Below are positions 22,901-33,562 of a stretch of 64,000 bases of DNA, piece after piece. The position numbers and the translations under genes are program-made. Under the pieces are notes generated by a model that was not told the origin of the DNA, did no database searches, and saw nothing but the letters and a program-made list of their open reading frames with translations. Positions within the stretch are counted from its first letter, which is position 1. Each line of letters starts with the position of its first letter. Source of the DNA: Daucus carota subsp. sativus (lineage: Eukaryota > Streptophyta > Magnoliopsida > Apiales > Apiaceae); assembly GCF_001625215.2 (NCBI RefSeq), contig NC_030387.2:31581606-31645605 (forward strand), read 5' to 3'.

Positions 22901-25558
22901 ATGGTCCGGATCCCCACGCGGCCAAGACAAATTTCTGAGGAGTCCTCTAGTGATAGTGAATCAGACGGGTATAACGCCCTTGCTCATCGTGCCCGGGTCC
23001 GGCTCTCTAAAAGGCCAAGACAAGAGGTTGTCGCTTATTCGGCGGTGCCCGGAGAATTTTCTAGCGATACAGAGTGCGACGAGGTTCAGACTTTATCTTA
23101 TCGTGCCCGGGTAAAGATGGCAGAGAGAGAGATTGCGGAGTCCGGGGTCGTATCCGTTCATCAGGATGTGGTACTCACGTCCGGTAAGCAAGTAATAATG
23201 ACTCCGGAGGGGATGTGGGGGAACTCTAAGTCCTATTTTATCACCAAGGGGCCTCTGGTGGAGGAAAAAAGCTTCTATGCCAACATGTCCGGCTTCTATA
23301 GACTTAAGCATCCCAACGGGCGGCTGGGACCTTATAATAAAGAAGAATTCGACGAGAGGTTCCGAGAGCTATCCGGGGTCCGGGCTCCATTCCCAGTAAA
23401 GAGTCATATAAAAGAGCTGTCTCCGGATGTAGCTGATCGGTTGATCCGGACAGCCTTTCAGTTGCCACCCGAAGTTGAGTGGAGGTGGCCCGAGCCCGGG
23501 GAAAAAATCTACCATCGCCCGGCTGACGGTTTCATCCCGGTGTGGCTCGAGCATCTTCGGTCGGGGTGGAACCCGAGGTGGCATATTTTTTTCAAGCACC
23601 TCTGCAAATACGAGTTTAAGATCTCTCCCATGCAGCTCACGCCGAATGCAATAAAGTGGATGACTTGGTTTTTGTGGGCGTGCAATAAGAAGAACTACTA
23701 CCCGACCTTGAAGCTGTTCCATATGCTTTTTCAGTTCAAGAAGTCTGGGGTGAAGCCGTTGTATGAGTTGCGCTTCCGGTCGAAGGAGTGCGGTTTGGGC
23801 TCCGGGTTCATAAGCCCGGTTATCCATCAAAGCTCGCTGAAGGGATGGAATGGCGAGGTAATTATGTTGAAGGGCTTGGACTTGGCTTTTATGCCTTATA
23901 TCGAGACAGACGACGAGAAAGTGAGGACGGACTTCGGTGCGCCCGGGGCGGCTGGGGAGTTTCGGGACCAGTTGGCCGAGTTCTGTAACTGCCTCGGGTT
24001 TCAACTGACCCGGGACACGTTTATGCGGCACGATCAATTACACGAGGGTGGCTGTGAGTTGCATCTTTTGTTGTTGTTTTTGTTGTATTTTGTCCGGGTC
24101 TCCTTGTCTTGTAATGTGCATGTTGCTACCTTGTCCGGGTCCTTTTGTTTGCAATCTGCATGTTCCTTAGGATATTTTATTGTGGCATTTTCCTTTGTAT
24201 GATTTGTCGCATTGTTTTCTTATTGACCCGGGTTCTCTTGACTCTTGGCAGGTCTTCCCTACTTCGACCCGGATCTCTGGAGAGCTATGTCTGCCAACGA
24301 CTCTTTTGCTGCTGCCTTGAGGAATTTGGGGGGAGTTCATACCCTTCCAAAGCCACAGCCGAAGGATAAGTCGGCGAAGAAGAAAAGGGGCGCCAAGAGG
24401 GGGGAATCCGGGTCTTCCCGCCAGGAGACAGCTGGGACCGGGCATTCGAGTGCTACTCCGGACCCGGAGGTCCCGGTTGAAGATCAGGAGCTGGGAGTTG
24501 ATGCTGTGGAGGTGGAGAGCCCGGTCCACGAGCCAAAGAAAAAGAAAAAGAAGACTGATTCTTCTCAGAAACAGGTGATTGACATGACGGGGGAGGATCC
24601 GGGAAAGTCTGTGATGGAAGTGGTGGACCTGGGGGTCGAACTCGAGGGTGGTTCCCGCCCGGCGCCCAGGTTTGGAAAATATCCGGTCAAGAAAGTGATT
24701 GGATTAATGTCCGAGCTCCCCTCTGATCAGGATTGGGAGATGATGGAAGATCAGGGTCTGGTCGAGAATTTTAAGGAGATCGGGGATCTATGGGGTCAGG
24801 TAATTTTCCTACCCGGGTTCGGTTTTCCTTTTGTACTTTGTCTTGCTTTCCTTGTTCTTTATAATTCTGGTTTTGCTGACCCGGGTCTAATGTTTCTCTG
24901 TTAGCTCGGTGGTCGCTTGGCCGGGTTCAATACCCATGCTTTGGCCAACTTGAAGAAGGAGAGGGATTTCTCTATTGCCAATCATGCCAAAGCAGTGAAG
25001 CTGGAGAAGGACCTCGATATAGAGAGGTCGGCCCGGGAGGCGTTGGAGTCGGGTTTGGCTACTAAGATCAAAGAGGCTGAGCTCAAGAAGGAAGCTGAAC
25101 TGGCTCAGAAAATCAAAGATGCTGAGGCCCGGGCTGATGATGCGGGGAAGAGGGCATCCGGGCTGGAGAAAGAAGTGGCTGACCTGAAGAAGGAGTTAGA
25201 GACCCGGAAAGCCCCGACTGAAGTTGTTGCCGAGTTCCAAAAGTCCCGGGTCTATGCAGATGCTCTAGCAAAGGCTGCGGCCGCGGAAGTCATGCGCTGC
25301 TGGACGGTGGCCGAGAAGCACATCAAAACCGACCCGGGTGCCAATGCTCAGAGCTTCATTGACCTGTATATTGATGTGAAGAACAAAGTTAATGCAGGTG
25401 GGGCGGAGCCCGAGCCTTATGTGGCCCCGGGTCAGGATGTGGACTCGGACTCTTCTGCTGAGTCTGAACCCCTGGACGAGGAGACTCCTGTCAAAGATCC
25501 TTCTGTTCAAGATGTTCCTGTTCCAGATCCTCCTGTTGATGATCACCCTTCTGCTTGA
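22901..25558 (+). CDS. Antisense spliced ORF of Tat element, gypsy-type transposon protein (PF04195-like)
   Basis: Three coding exons, 22901-24053, 24252-24799 and 24905-25558, have consensus GT-AG ends and join in one frame of 784 residues. Around residues 205-270 it has FIPVWLEHLRSGW and MQLTPNAIKWM, resembling the plant 'putative gypsy type transposon' domain. Residues 420-510 are basic and low complexity, with two lysine runs fit for nuclear import. Residues 575-690 are a charged coiled coil, and the tail is acidic and proline-rich. It lies between pol and the 3' LTR on the opposite strand. Extra antisense ORFs at this place are known in Tat-lineage elements; their function is not. Intact frame across three exons suggests selection. 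A longer frame begins at a TTG upstream, but the ATG at 22901 fits the acceptor. Confidence 0.8.
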
Positions 25559-25723
25559 AATTTTTCTTCTGCCTTTATTTTAAGAACAATCAAGATGTGT
25601 TTGTATTGTTGAATTGGTTGGTTGGCCGGGTCCGTGTGGACCCGGGATTATGGATGTTTGCTTCGTTATTTTCTATCAGATGTTTGCTAAAATTGCCCGA
25701 GTTGATTGCTTATGTAGTTTTCA

Positions 25724-26465
25724 CACTTAGAAATTTTTCTTAAGTAAATGAAATGGGTGGAAATGGAAGGACCCGGGCAACTATGTACCCGGGTATGCTT
25801 GCTTTGATAGCTTCACACTTAGAAAATTTTTCCAAGTAAATGAAATGGGTGAAAAATGGATGGACCCGGGCAACTATGTACCCGGGTATGCTTGCTTTGA
25901 TAGCTTCACACTTAGAAAATTTTTCCAAATAAATGAAAAGGATGTAAATAGATGGACCCGGGCAACTATGTACCCGGGTATGACTGCTTAGGTTGCTTTT
26001 TATACTTGGAAACTTTTCCCAAGTAAAATGAACCAGTGGACCGAAGCAACATTTACCCGGGTTGCACTTAGAATATTTTTCAAAGTAAATAGAATGGATG
26101 GACCCGGGCAATGCTCACCCGGGTTGATTGTTTTGTATATGTTTGCACTTAGAAAATTTTTCAAAATAAATAGAATGATGGTTGCCTTAGAAGTTTTCTA
26201 AGTAAATAAAAGTGGATGGACTCGGGTAAATTCTACCCGGGTTGAATGCTTTTTTTTGCTTTTTGTACTTAGAAAATTTTCCAAGTTAGTGATTGTATGG
26301 ATGGACCCGGGTAGATACTTCCCGGGTTGATTGTTTTCTTAGCTTTTATCCTTAGAAAATTTCCAAGTTAGATGGTTGTATGGATGGACCCGGGTAGATA
26401 TCTAGCTCGGATTGCTTGCTCGACATGTTTTGGTTGCCTTAGAAATTTTCTAAGTAAATAACAAT
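25724..26465. repeat. Tandem hairpin-bearing repeats between convergent genes
   Basis: About eight to nine degenerate units of 70-98 bp. Each unit has a quasi-palindrome of the form ACTTAGAAAATTTT(T)CCAAGT and an inverted pair ACCCGGG...CCCGGGT around about 10 bases. The array fills the gap between the stop of the antisense gene (25558) and the stop of gag-pol (26592). Similar 3' repeat regions of Tat-lineage elements are known sources of satellite DNA. Confidence 0.85.
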
Positions 26466-26591
26466 ACGGATTCACAAGTAGCAAAAGACTTCATTGATAT
26501 TCAGATGATTACACAGCTTTGATAATCAAAAATACATGGTTGCTTTTAGGAATATGTAGCTGTCTTCTAAGGTCTTTTCTTCCCGTTGGCT

Positions 26592-29500
26592 TTACTGATA
26601 GAATTTCCTCAACCTGAGGCCATGCCAGGTGTTGGATACCTCTGATCCGTCCATGTGTTCTAGTTTGTAGGTACCCGGTCTTAAGACTTCTTTGACTTTG
26701 TAGGGGCCTTCCCACTTAGGCATCAACTTGCCAGTGTTGGTTGGATCAGAGGCTTCGGTGTCTCGTAGGACCAGGTCTCCTGTTTGAAAATTCTTAACCC
26801 GGGATTTTTTGCTGAAGTGATCCCGGGTCTTCTCTTTGTATTTTTCCATCCTTGCGATAGCCTGGTCTCGGACCTCGTCCACCAAGTCCAGGTTGACTCG
26901 GAGTCCTTCTTCATTGGCGATCTCGTCAAAGTTGATTGCCCTATGGGAGGGTGATCCGACTTCAATTGGAAGCATTGCTTCAGTTCCATAGGCTAACTTG
27001 AATGGAGTCTCGCCGGTGCTTGTCCGGGGACTGGTTCGATATGACCAGAGAACATGCGGCAATTCTTCTGGCCATTTGCTCTTGCTTTCTTCTAGCCTTT
27101 TTTCAATTCCTCTCAGGAGGATCCGGTTGGTGACCTCTACTTGACCATTTCCTTGAGGATAGGCGACTGAAGACTTCTTGTGTTTGATGCCTCTTTCAGC
27201 CAGGTAGCTTTCAAATTCTGAACCTATGAACTGGGGTCCATTATCTGAGACCAGGACCCTTGGTAGCCCGAATCTCATCAGAATGTTATCCATGAACCGG
27301 ATGACATCTTGCTGATTGATTGTCCGCATTGCTTTAGCTTCGACCCACTTGGTCATATAGTCGATGGAGACTAGTAAGTACCTAAGGTCTCCTTTGGCCC
27401 GGGGAAAGGGTCCCATGATGTCTATCCCCCAAACAGCAAAAGGAATTGGAGATAGAACTGAGGAGGGTAGGACAGGGCTTACCCGGGGTACGTTGCTGAA
27501 TAGCTGACAGTTCTTGCATTTTTTTACAAACTCCATGGCGTCCTGGTGGATAGTTGGCCAATAGTAGCCTTGCCGGATGATTTTATATGCCAGGCCTTTT
27601 GCCGACATGTGATCTCCGCAGATCCCTTCGTGAACTTCTCTTAGACAATATTCAGCCTCCTCCGGACCTATGCATTTCAGGATTGGAGATGAGTAGGTCC
27701 GGCGGAAGAGTGTTCCTCCTTCGACAAAAAATTTTGCTGCCTTAGCCTTCAGCCGTTGTGCTTTCCCCTTGTCTTCGGGTAACTCTCCCTTTTCTATGTA
27801 GTTTATCCAGGTAGGGTCGTTGTTGATTTCAAAGATTTCTTCCTGCTCTATTGTTGGCTTGTGCAACTCTTCGAAATAGACTGAACTGTCCAGGTCCGCC
27901 GAATTTTGGACCAACCTGGAGAGGTTGTCTGCTTCAGCATTTTCTTCTCTGTTGACTTGCAAGACTTTGCACCCGGGGATCAGGGTAAGGTAGCTTTTCA
28001 CCAAGGCTTGATACTTGGTTAAGATCGGGTCTTTGGCAAGGTATTCTCCATTTGTCTGCCTGACCACGATCTGGGAGTCACTGTAGATGGTGAGACTTTG
28101 GATAGACAGGGTCCGGACTAATTTCAACCCTGCTAGGAGAGCTTCGTATTCCGCTTGGTTGTTGGTTGCTGCGAAACCGAAGGAGATTGCTGTTTTGATT
28201 GTGAACCCATCCGGGCTTTTCAGGATTAGCCCGGCTCCTGACCTTTCGGTTGTTGAGGAGCCGTCAACATGGAGTATCCAAGACCCCGGGTTAGACTCTA
28301 CCGGGGCTTCTGGTTCAGTTTCCATGGGGGTTGTCTGGTTCTCTGGAAAGTTGCATTCCACTACGAAGTCTGCTAGGACCTGGGCTTTGACTGCTGTCCG
28401 GGGTAGGAATGTCAGGCTGAACTGGCTAAGTTCGATTGCCCAATTCACTAGTCTCCCGGAGATGTCAGGCTTGTGAATGATTTTCCTTAGAGGTTGGTCT
28501 GTGACGATCCTGATCTCTCTTCCCTGAAAGTAGTGTCTGAGTTTCCTGGAGGCGGTGATCAGCGCGAAAGCAAATTTTTCTAAGTTGGGGTATCTGGTCT
28601 CTGCATCTTTGAGGACCTGGCTGACATAGTAGACAGGCTTCTGCTGCCCGGCTTCTTCCCTGATCAGGGCTGCCCCAACGGCCAAAGGTCCGGCTGACAG
28701 GTATAGATAGAGAGGTTCTCCGGGTAGGGCTTTTGTCAGGATCGGGGGTTTGGACAAGTATGCTTTTATTTCGTCAAGAGCTCTTTGGCAATCCGGGCTC
28801 CATTCTACCAACTTCTGATTTTTCGCCCCTTTTAACAACTCAAAGAACGGTAGGCATCTTTCAGCGAGTTTGGAGACAAACCTTCGAAGTGCTGCTAAGG
28901 ACCCTGCTAGTTTTTGGACTTCTCTCTGAGTCCGAGGTGGTTGCATCTCTTGTACAGCTTTGATCTTCTCCGGGTTAGCCTCGATACCCCGGTTGCTTAC
29001 CATGAAACCCAAAAACTTTCCAGCCTCTACCCCGAATGTGCACTTGTCTGGATTGAGCTTTAGCTTAGTTCTTCTCATGTTCTCAAAACATTCTCTGAGA
29101 TCTGAAATGTGACCCGGGACTGATGTAGATTTGGAGATGATGTCGTCGACGTAGCATTCCAAATTTCTTCCAAGTTGGTCTTTGAAAATTTCATTCATTG
29201 CCTTCTGGTATGTAGACCCGGCGTTCCTTAACCCGAAAGGCATCAGCTTGTAGGCATAGACTGCCCGGTGGGTTATGAAGGCTGTTTTGGCTATGTCTGC
29301 TGGGTTCATCTTGACCTGGTTGTACCCGGAGAAAGCGTCCATGAAACTTAGCATCAGATGTCCGGACGTGGCATCGATAAGCTGGTCAATGCTTGGTAGA
29401 GGATAAGGGTCCTTGGGGCATGCTGCATTCAGATCCGTGTAGTCGACACACATCCTCCACTTTCCATTCGCTTTCTTGACCATGACTACGTTGGCGAGCC

Positions 29501-32366
29501 ATTCCGGGTATTTGATCTCACATATGATGTCCGCCTTCATTAATTTCCCGACTTCCTCATCTATTGCCTTCTGCCTCTCCGGGGCAAAATTTCTTCGCTT
29601 CTGCTTAACAGGCCTCTTTTTGGGATCGACGTCAAGGCTGTGCATTGCCAATGATTCATCCAACCCGGGCATGTCGTCCGGGCTCCAGGCAAAGACGTCT
29701 GCATAGCTCCGGAGTAGTTGGATGAGTTCTTCTTTAAAAACAGTATCTAGGCCTTTTCCAATTTTGACTTTCCTTGTCGGGTTGTCTTTTTCGATCAGGA
29801 CCGACTCGGTCTCGACCGCAGCTTCGACCTTGGTTAATTCTTGTGCCGAGATCATTTGCTGGATTCGGGCGTCAGTGTTCTTTTCCACAAAATCTCGAGC
29901 TGAGCTCATGGTTGCTTTTTGGTTGCTTTTTCTGGGATCAGGGTTGGCAGCTCCCGGGTTGATGTTACCCGGGTCGAGTTCGATCACCTGGACTTCTCCT
30001 TTGGGGTTTGTTTTCTGGTGAGGCCGATGCTTCTTGTTGCTTTTCTGCTTTTGGAAGACGGTTGCCTTTCTTTTGTTGTCTAGGTGTGTTTCCGCCAATA
30101 CCAAGGCTTGGCTGTAGCATACCCCGGCTGTTTCCGAATCTCCTTTGACTTCGCCTACCCCGAACGGAGTTGGGAATTTGAATTTCAGGTGCGTGACAGA
30201 GGTGATGGCTTCGATTTTGTTTAGACCCGGGCGGCCAATAATCACATTGTAAGAGGAAGGAGTGTCTGTAACATAGAATTTGATCATATGGACAACCTGG
30301 GTTGGTGCTGTTCCAAAACGAACCGGGAGGTAAAGGGTGCCTAGGACCGGGACAATGCTGTTCCCGAATCCGTATAAGGGGTCCTCCCTGTAGTCGTTCA
30401 TCCGGATGTTCCCTAGCTGCATTCGGTCCATGGTATGCTTGAACAAGATGTTTGCTGAAGAGCCGTTGTCGACTAGGATCCGTCTGACCTCATTCTCGGC
30501 TATATCCAAGGTTACCACCAGGGCCTGATTGTGACCCCGGGTGACACCCTCGAAGTCCTTGCTGCTGAAGGAGATGACTTGTTCGGGGAAGGCTTGGATG
30601 GACATGATTTCTTGACAGGAGTTCGGGCTGGGAGGGGGGGAGCAGGATCCGCCCAGTACTACGTTGACAATGTTCTTTTGTTTCCCCGAACCATCTCCCT
30701 TGTTTGCTGTATTCCGGGCTATATATTGCCCCATGTTGCCTTTGCTGATCTGTTCTTCAATGAAGTACTTGAGGGATATGCAATTTTCAGTTTTATGGCC
30801 ATGGGTACCATGGTAATCACAGTGCCTGTTGGTAGGTCTGCTTTCAGGAGGAGTTTGCATGGGTTTTGGTGGGTAGTAGAAGGGTTTGTCCCGGACCTCT
30901 TTGAGTATGTCCTCGCGGGATCTGTTTAGAGGAGTCCACTCGGGCTCTGGTTTTGGTTCCCTGGTTGCTTTGTTTGGACCGGGGTCACTTCTGGACCCGG
31001 ATCCCTGTTGGTTGGTCCTCTTGGACCCTGATTGCTGGATGAAGTTTGTCTGTCTGTCCGGTTTGAATCTCTTATCCTGGTGATATTCTTTCCTGGGTCT
31101 ATCTTCGACTTGTTTTCCTTTTGAACTGCCCTGTCGGGTCATCCTCATTGCTTGGAGCACATCGGTCTCCTTAATGAATTTTGCGGCCATGGCATAGGCA
31201 GCTGCCAGGCTCTGGGGTTCTTTGTTGATCAATTCGACCACATATCTCTCATTTTGTTCCGGGTCCAGGTTCCTTCGGAATATGCTCAGGGCCTCACGCT
31301 CATCCAGGTTGGAAATTTTGTTGATTGCTTCCTGGAAACGTTTCATGTAGTCTGAGAGTGCCTCATTGTCGTACTGTCGAACCGTTTCCAGGTGACACAT
31401 ATGAAGTTCATGTGTCTTGTTTGCTCGGAACCTTCTGAGGAAGGCTTCCCTGAAGTCTTTCCAAGATCCGATGCTTCGGGAGGGGATCCGGCTGAACCAT
31501 CTCTGGGCCCCTCCCTTGAATGTGGATGCGAAGAAGCGGCATTTGGTCAGATCATTGTAGTAGTAGATCAGAGCTATCTGTTCAAAGTAGTGCAGGTGTT
31601 CCTCCGGGTCTCCCAGTCCATTGAAAGATTCAAAGTTGTAGTGTTTCATACCCTTTTGTCGGGGTATGGATTCCAGGGAGTGGCTGAAGGGAGTCAGGGT
31701 TCCTCCAATTTCAAGCCCGGAATCATTTCCGATTTTCCGGTTGAGTTCATTGATCATGTCCCTGAGGTTGGTCTGCCCCGGTCTCTCATCCTCGTCCTCG
31801 GAGATGAGTTCGGGTGTTGTTTCTTTCCGGTATCGTTTGGACCGGGATCCTTTTATCAGTTTCTCTTCTTCGAGTTGCATCCGGATGGCAATTTTTTGTT
31901 CAAGTTTTTCCTCTTCTTCTTTTCGGATCTGTTCTTTTCTTTCAGCCAAGATTCTTAGCCGGGTTTCCTCACTATCCTTCTGTTTCTTTTTCTTGGCTTT
32001 GTCTCCGATCCGGTCGAAGACGGAACCCCGGGATTGACGGCTGTTCCCGGAGTCCTCGGATTCGCCGATGTCCTCAAGTCTGCGGTTGCTCTCCCGGCGA
32101 TCATGGTACTGCCGGATGGCTTCGGCCAACTCTACATTTGTGAGCTGGGATAGGTGGAGGGTGGTGACCGGGACATCGGTGTACTTGTACTGGTTTGCTT
32201 CGATCGTGATCCGGGCATCATTAGGGTTGATTGCTTGGTTCTCGTCTGGGTTCACATGGGTGAAAAGGGGTCCCGAGGCATGATCCTGGTTCGGGTTATC
32301 CTGGTCTGTCTGAGGGTTATCCGGGTTCTGGGGAAGACCCAGGTGGGAGCGTGTCCTTTTTGTCAT
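26592..32366 (-). CDS. Gag-Pol polyprotein of Tat-lineage retrotransposon
   Basis: One uninterrupted 1924-residue frame from the ATG at 32366. Domains in order: retrotransposon gag (about 240-375); a CX2HX4HX4C zinc-knuckle variant (CDYHGTHGHKTENC, near 515); retropepsin with VDNGSSAN (near 630); reverse transcriptase with FMDAFSGYNQ and YVDD (about 960-1085); a first RNase H (about 1190-1310); a second, archaeal-type RNase H starting WILHVDGSS (about 1365-1480); and integrase with its HHCC region (about 1575-1620) and catalytic D, D, E in GIDIMGPF, VSDNGPQF and GQVEVTN. The order PR-RT-RH-INT is Ty3/gypsy, and the duplicated RNase H marks Tat. All catalytic residues I checked are present, so the protein looks functional. 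The N-terminal 240 residues are charged and low complexity. Confidence 0.95.
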   Translation of the reverse strand: MTKRTRSHLGLPQNPDNPQTDQDNPNQDHASGPLFTHVNPDENQAINPNDARITIEANQYKYTDVPVTTLHLSQLTNVELAEAIRQYHDRRESNRRLEDIGESEDSGNSRQSRGSVFDRIGDKAKKKKQKDSEETRLRILAERKEQIRKEEEEKLEQKIAIRMQLEEEKLIKGSRSKRYRKETTPELISEDEDERPGQTNLRDMINELNRKIGNDSGLEIGGTLTPFSHSLESIPRQKGMKHYNFESFNGLGDPEEHLHYFEQIALIYYYNDLTKCRFFASTFKGGAQRWFSRIPSRSIGSWKDFREAFLRRFRANKTHELHMCHLETVRQYDNEALSDYMKRFQEAINKISNLDEREALSIFRRNLDPEQNERYVVELINKEPQSLAAAYAMAAKFIKETDVLQAMRMTRQGSSKGKQVEDRPRKEYHQDKRFKPDRQTNFIQQSGSKRTNQQGSGSRSDPGPNKATREPKPEPEWTPLNRSREDILKEVRDKPFYYPPKPMQTPPESRPTNRHCDYHGTHGHKTENCISLKYFIEEQISKGNMGQYIARNTANKGDGSGKQKNIVNVVLGGSCSPPPSPNSCQEIMSIQAFPEQVISFSSKDFEGVTRGHNQALVVTLDIAENEVRRILVDNGSSANILFKHTMDRMQLGNIRMNDYREDPLYGFGNSIVPVLGTLYLPVRFGTAPTQVVHMIKFYVTDTPSSYNVIIGRPGLNKIEAITSVTHLKFKFPTPFGVGEVKGDSETAGVCYSQALVLAETHLDNKRKATVFQKQKSNKKHRPHQKTNPKGEVQVIELDPGNINPGAANPDPRKSNQKATMSSARDFVEKNTDARIQQMISAQELTKVEAAVETESVLIEKDNPTRKVKIGKGLDTVFKEELIQLLRSYADVFAWSPDDMPGLDESLAMHSLDVDPKKRPVKQKRRNFAPERQKAIDEEVGKLMKADIICEIKYPEWLANVVMVKKANGKWRMCVDYTDLNAACPKDPYPLPSIDQLIDATSGHLMLSFMDAFSGYNQVKMNPADIAKTAFITHRAVYAYKLMPFGLRNAGSTYQKAMNEIFKDQLGRNLECYVDDIISKSTSVPGHISDLRECFENMRRTKLKLNPDKCTFGVEAGKFLGFMVSNRGIEANPEKIKAVQEMQPPRTQREVQKLAGSLAALRRFVSKLAERCLPFFELLKGAKNQKLVEWSPDCQRALDEIKAYLSKPPILTKALPGEPLYLYLSAGPLAVGAALIREEAGQQKPVYYVSQVLKDAETRYPNLEKFAFALITASRKLRHYFQGREIRIVTDQPLRKIIHKPDISGRLVNWAIELSQFSLTFLPRTAVKAQVLADFVVECNFPENQTTPMETEPEAPVESNPGSWILHVDGSSTTERSGAGLILKSPDGFTIKTAISFGFAATNNQAEYEALLAGLKLVRTLSIQSLTIYSDSQIVVRQTNGEYLAKDPILTKYQALVKSYLTLIPGCKVLQVNREENAEADNLSRLVQNSADLDSSVYFEELHKPTIEQEEIFEINNDPTWINYIEKGELPEDKGKAQRLKAKAAKFFVEGGTLFRRTYSSPILKCIGPEEAEYCLREVHEGICGDHMSAKGLAYKIIRQGYYWPTIHQDAMEFVKKCKNCQLFSNVPRVSPVLPSSVLSPIPFAVWGIDIMGPFPRAKGDLRYLLVSIDYMTKWVEAKAMRTINQQDVIRFMDNILMRFGLPRVLVSDNGPQFIGSEFESYLAERGIKHKKSSVAYPQGNGQVEVTNRILLRGIEKRLEESKSKWPEELPHVLWSYRTSPRTSTGETPFKLAYGTEAMLPIEVGSPSHRAINFDEIANEEGLRVNLDLVDEVRDQAIARMEKYKEKTRDHFSKKSRVKNFQTGDLVLRDTEASDPTNTGKLMPKWEGPYKVKEVLRPGTYKLEHMDGSEVSNTWHGLRLRKFYQ

Positions 32367-32739
32367 GGTTTCAAGAACTCACACAGGGTATATGGTTGCT
32401 GTTTTGGTGGTAGTGCCCACAAATAGTATAGATAGTGACAGGATGACAAAAGTAGTGTGCACAAGTAGTCAACTTACTATTTTCAGAGATACCACAAATA
32501 GTTAAGTGACAAAATGTGTGCAGGTGTGAGACAAAAAATTTTATGTGCTACAGACAAGATTAGGGTTTTGCTCAGACAGGGTTTGCTAACATGCTCATAT
32601 CAAGAAAAGCCATGGCTGAGGGTTCTGAGAAGCTGGGTGTTTGGTGAGAGCTTACTGGTGTTATTTGGACCCCCGTTTCGGGGGTTTGTTGAAGAAGATG
32701 AGTCCAGTGGCACCGTGACCACAGGACAGAGGACACCTT

Positions 32740-32757
32740 CCCCTCCTTCTAGCGCCA
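32740..32757 (-). other. Primer binding site of Tat element
   Basis: On the minus strand TGGCGCTAGAAGGAGGGG lies two bases inside the 5' LTR. The position and TGG start fit a tRNA-primed site. I did not assign the tRNA. Confidence 0.75.
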
Positions 32758-32759
32758 AA

Positions 32760-33562
32760 TGATAACGCCAATCTCCGATCCCGGTCCTTCCTCCGCCGTG
32801 ACTGGTGGTTCCGTGGTGTCGCTGCTGGATGGGGGCCTACAAAACAACGCCGGCGGGGGGGTTTTGCCCCGAAGCGCCTCCGGCGTGAGAGTAAGCGGGG
32901 GTTTCGGAAGGATAAAGATTAGAGAAAGTGCTATCTATGTGTGGTGGGTGAAAGTGTATATATGATGGTTGCTGGTGGCTGATGGCTGATGGCTGAGAGT
33001 GTTTATATGTATGCTGAGTGCTTGAGTGTGTGCAGAGAATGAGTGTCCAGAGAAGTTCCCCTTGAACTCTTGATCCTTGGTCTATTTATAGGCCAAGGAT
33101 TAGGGTTCAAGGATGCGTACCTGGATCCTGGTCCTACACGTGTAAGGGTTTGATCCCCTACACGTGTCCAGGTGTCAGCGTAGGAGTAGTATTTTGGAAT
33201 GTTCCCTGGCTTGTCCCTATCGCCAGTAGTTGACCGTTATATTTGTCTTCATCGTGTCAGTCTGTGGCTTGTGCAGTAGTTGTCGGCTGGTACATGTTTG
33301 GACCCCGGTCGAAGGGTGTGTTCAGGAGGTACCCGGGTCCAATCCCTACCCCGGGTCATGTAGGTCTGAGATGCTGTGCTTCCCGAGGACCCTGGTCCTC
33401 AAGTTGGCCCGGCTGTGGAGGATCCGGGTTATACCATATCAGTCCTCAAGTTGGCTCGGCTGTGGGTGGTCCTCAAGTTGGCCCGGCTGTGGAGGATCCG
33501 GGTTATACCATATCAGTCCTCAAGTTGGCCCGGCTGTGGGGGATTCGGGTTATACCGTATCA
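32760..33562 (-). repeat. 5' LTR of Tat element
   Basis: The same 803 bp as the left LTR, with no difference seen by eye. It supplies the promoter for gag-pol. Confidence 0.95.
33082..33166 (-). promoter_or_regulatory. LTR promoter: two G-boxes and TATA box
   Basis: In element orientation CACGTG occurs at 33166-33161 and 33142-33137, followed by CTATAAATAG at 33091-33082. G-boxes bind plant bZIP and bHLH factors, so light, abscisic acid or stress control of the element is possible but inferred. Confidence 0.65.

Larger units (their letters stand above)
20794..33562 (-). mobile_element. Complete Ty3/gypsy Tat-lineage (Retand-like) LTR retrotransposon
   Basis: A 12,769-bp element bounded by TG...CA LTRs (20794-21596 and 32760-33562, 803 bp each) and flanked by ATACG at 20789-20793 and 33563-33567. 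The primer binding site (32740-32757) and purine tract (21597-21613) place its 5' end on the right, so it runs on the minus strand. It carries one long gag-pol frame with two RNase H domains, the mark of the Tat lineage, plus an antisense spliced gene and a tandem-repeat 3' region. The LTRs read as identical by eye, so insertion was recent and the copy may be autonomous. GC content is well above the surrounding DNA. Confidence 0.95.

Noticed and set aside
23369..24037. 222-codon minus-strand frame inside the antisense gene
   Set aside because: It is the shadow of a GC-rich coding exon on the plus strand, which has domain similarity and splice sites.
31392..31958. 188-codon plus-strand frame opposite gag
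   Set aside because: It is a shadow of the gag region of the minus-strand polyprotein, with no domain of its own.
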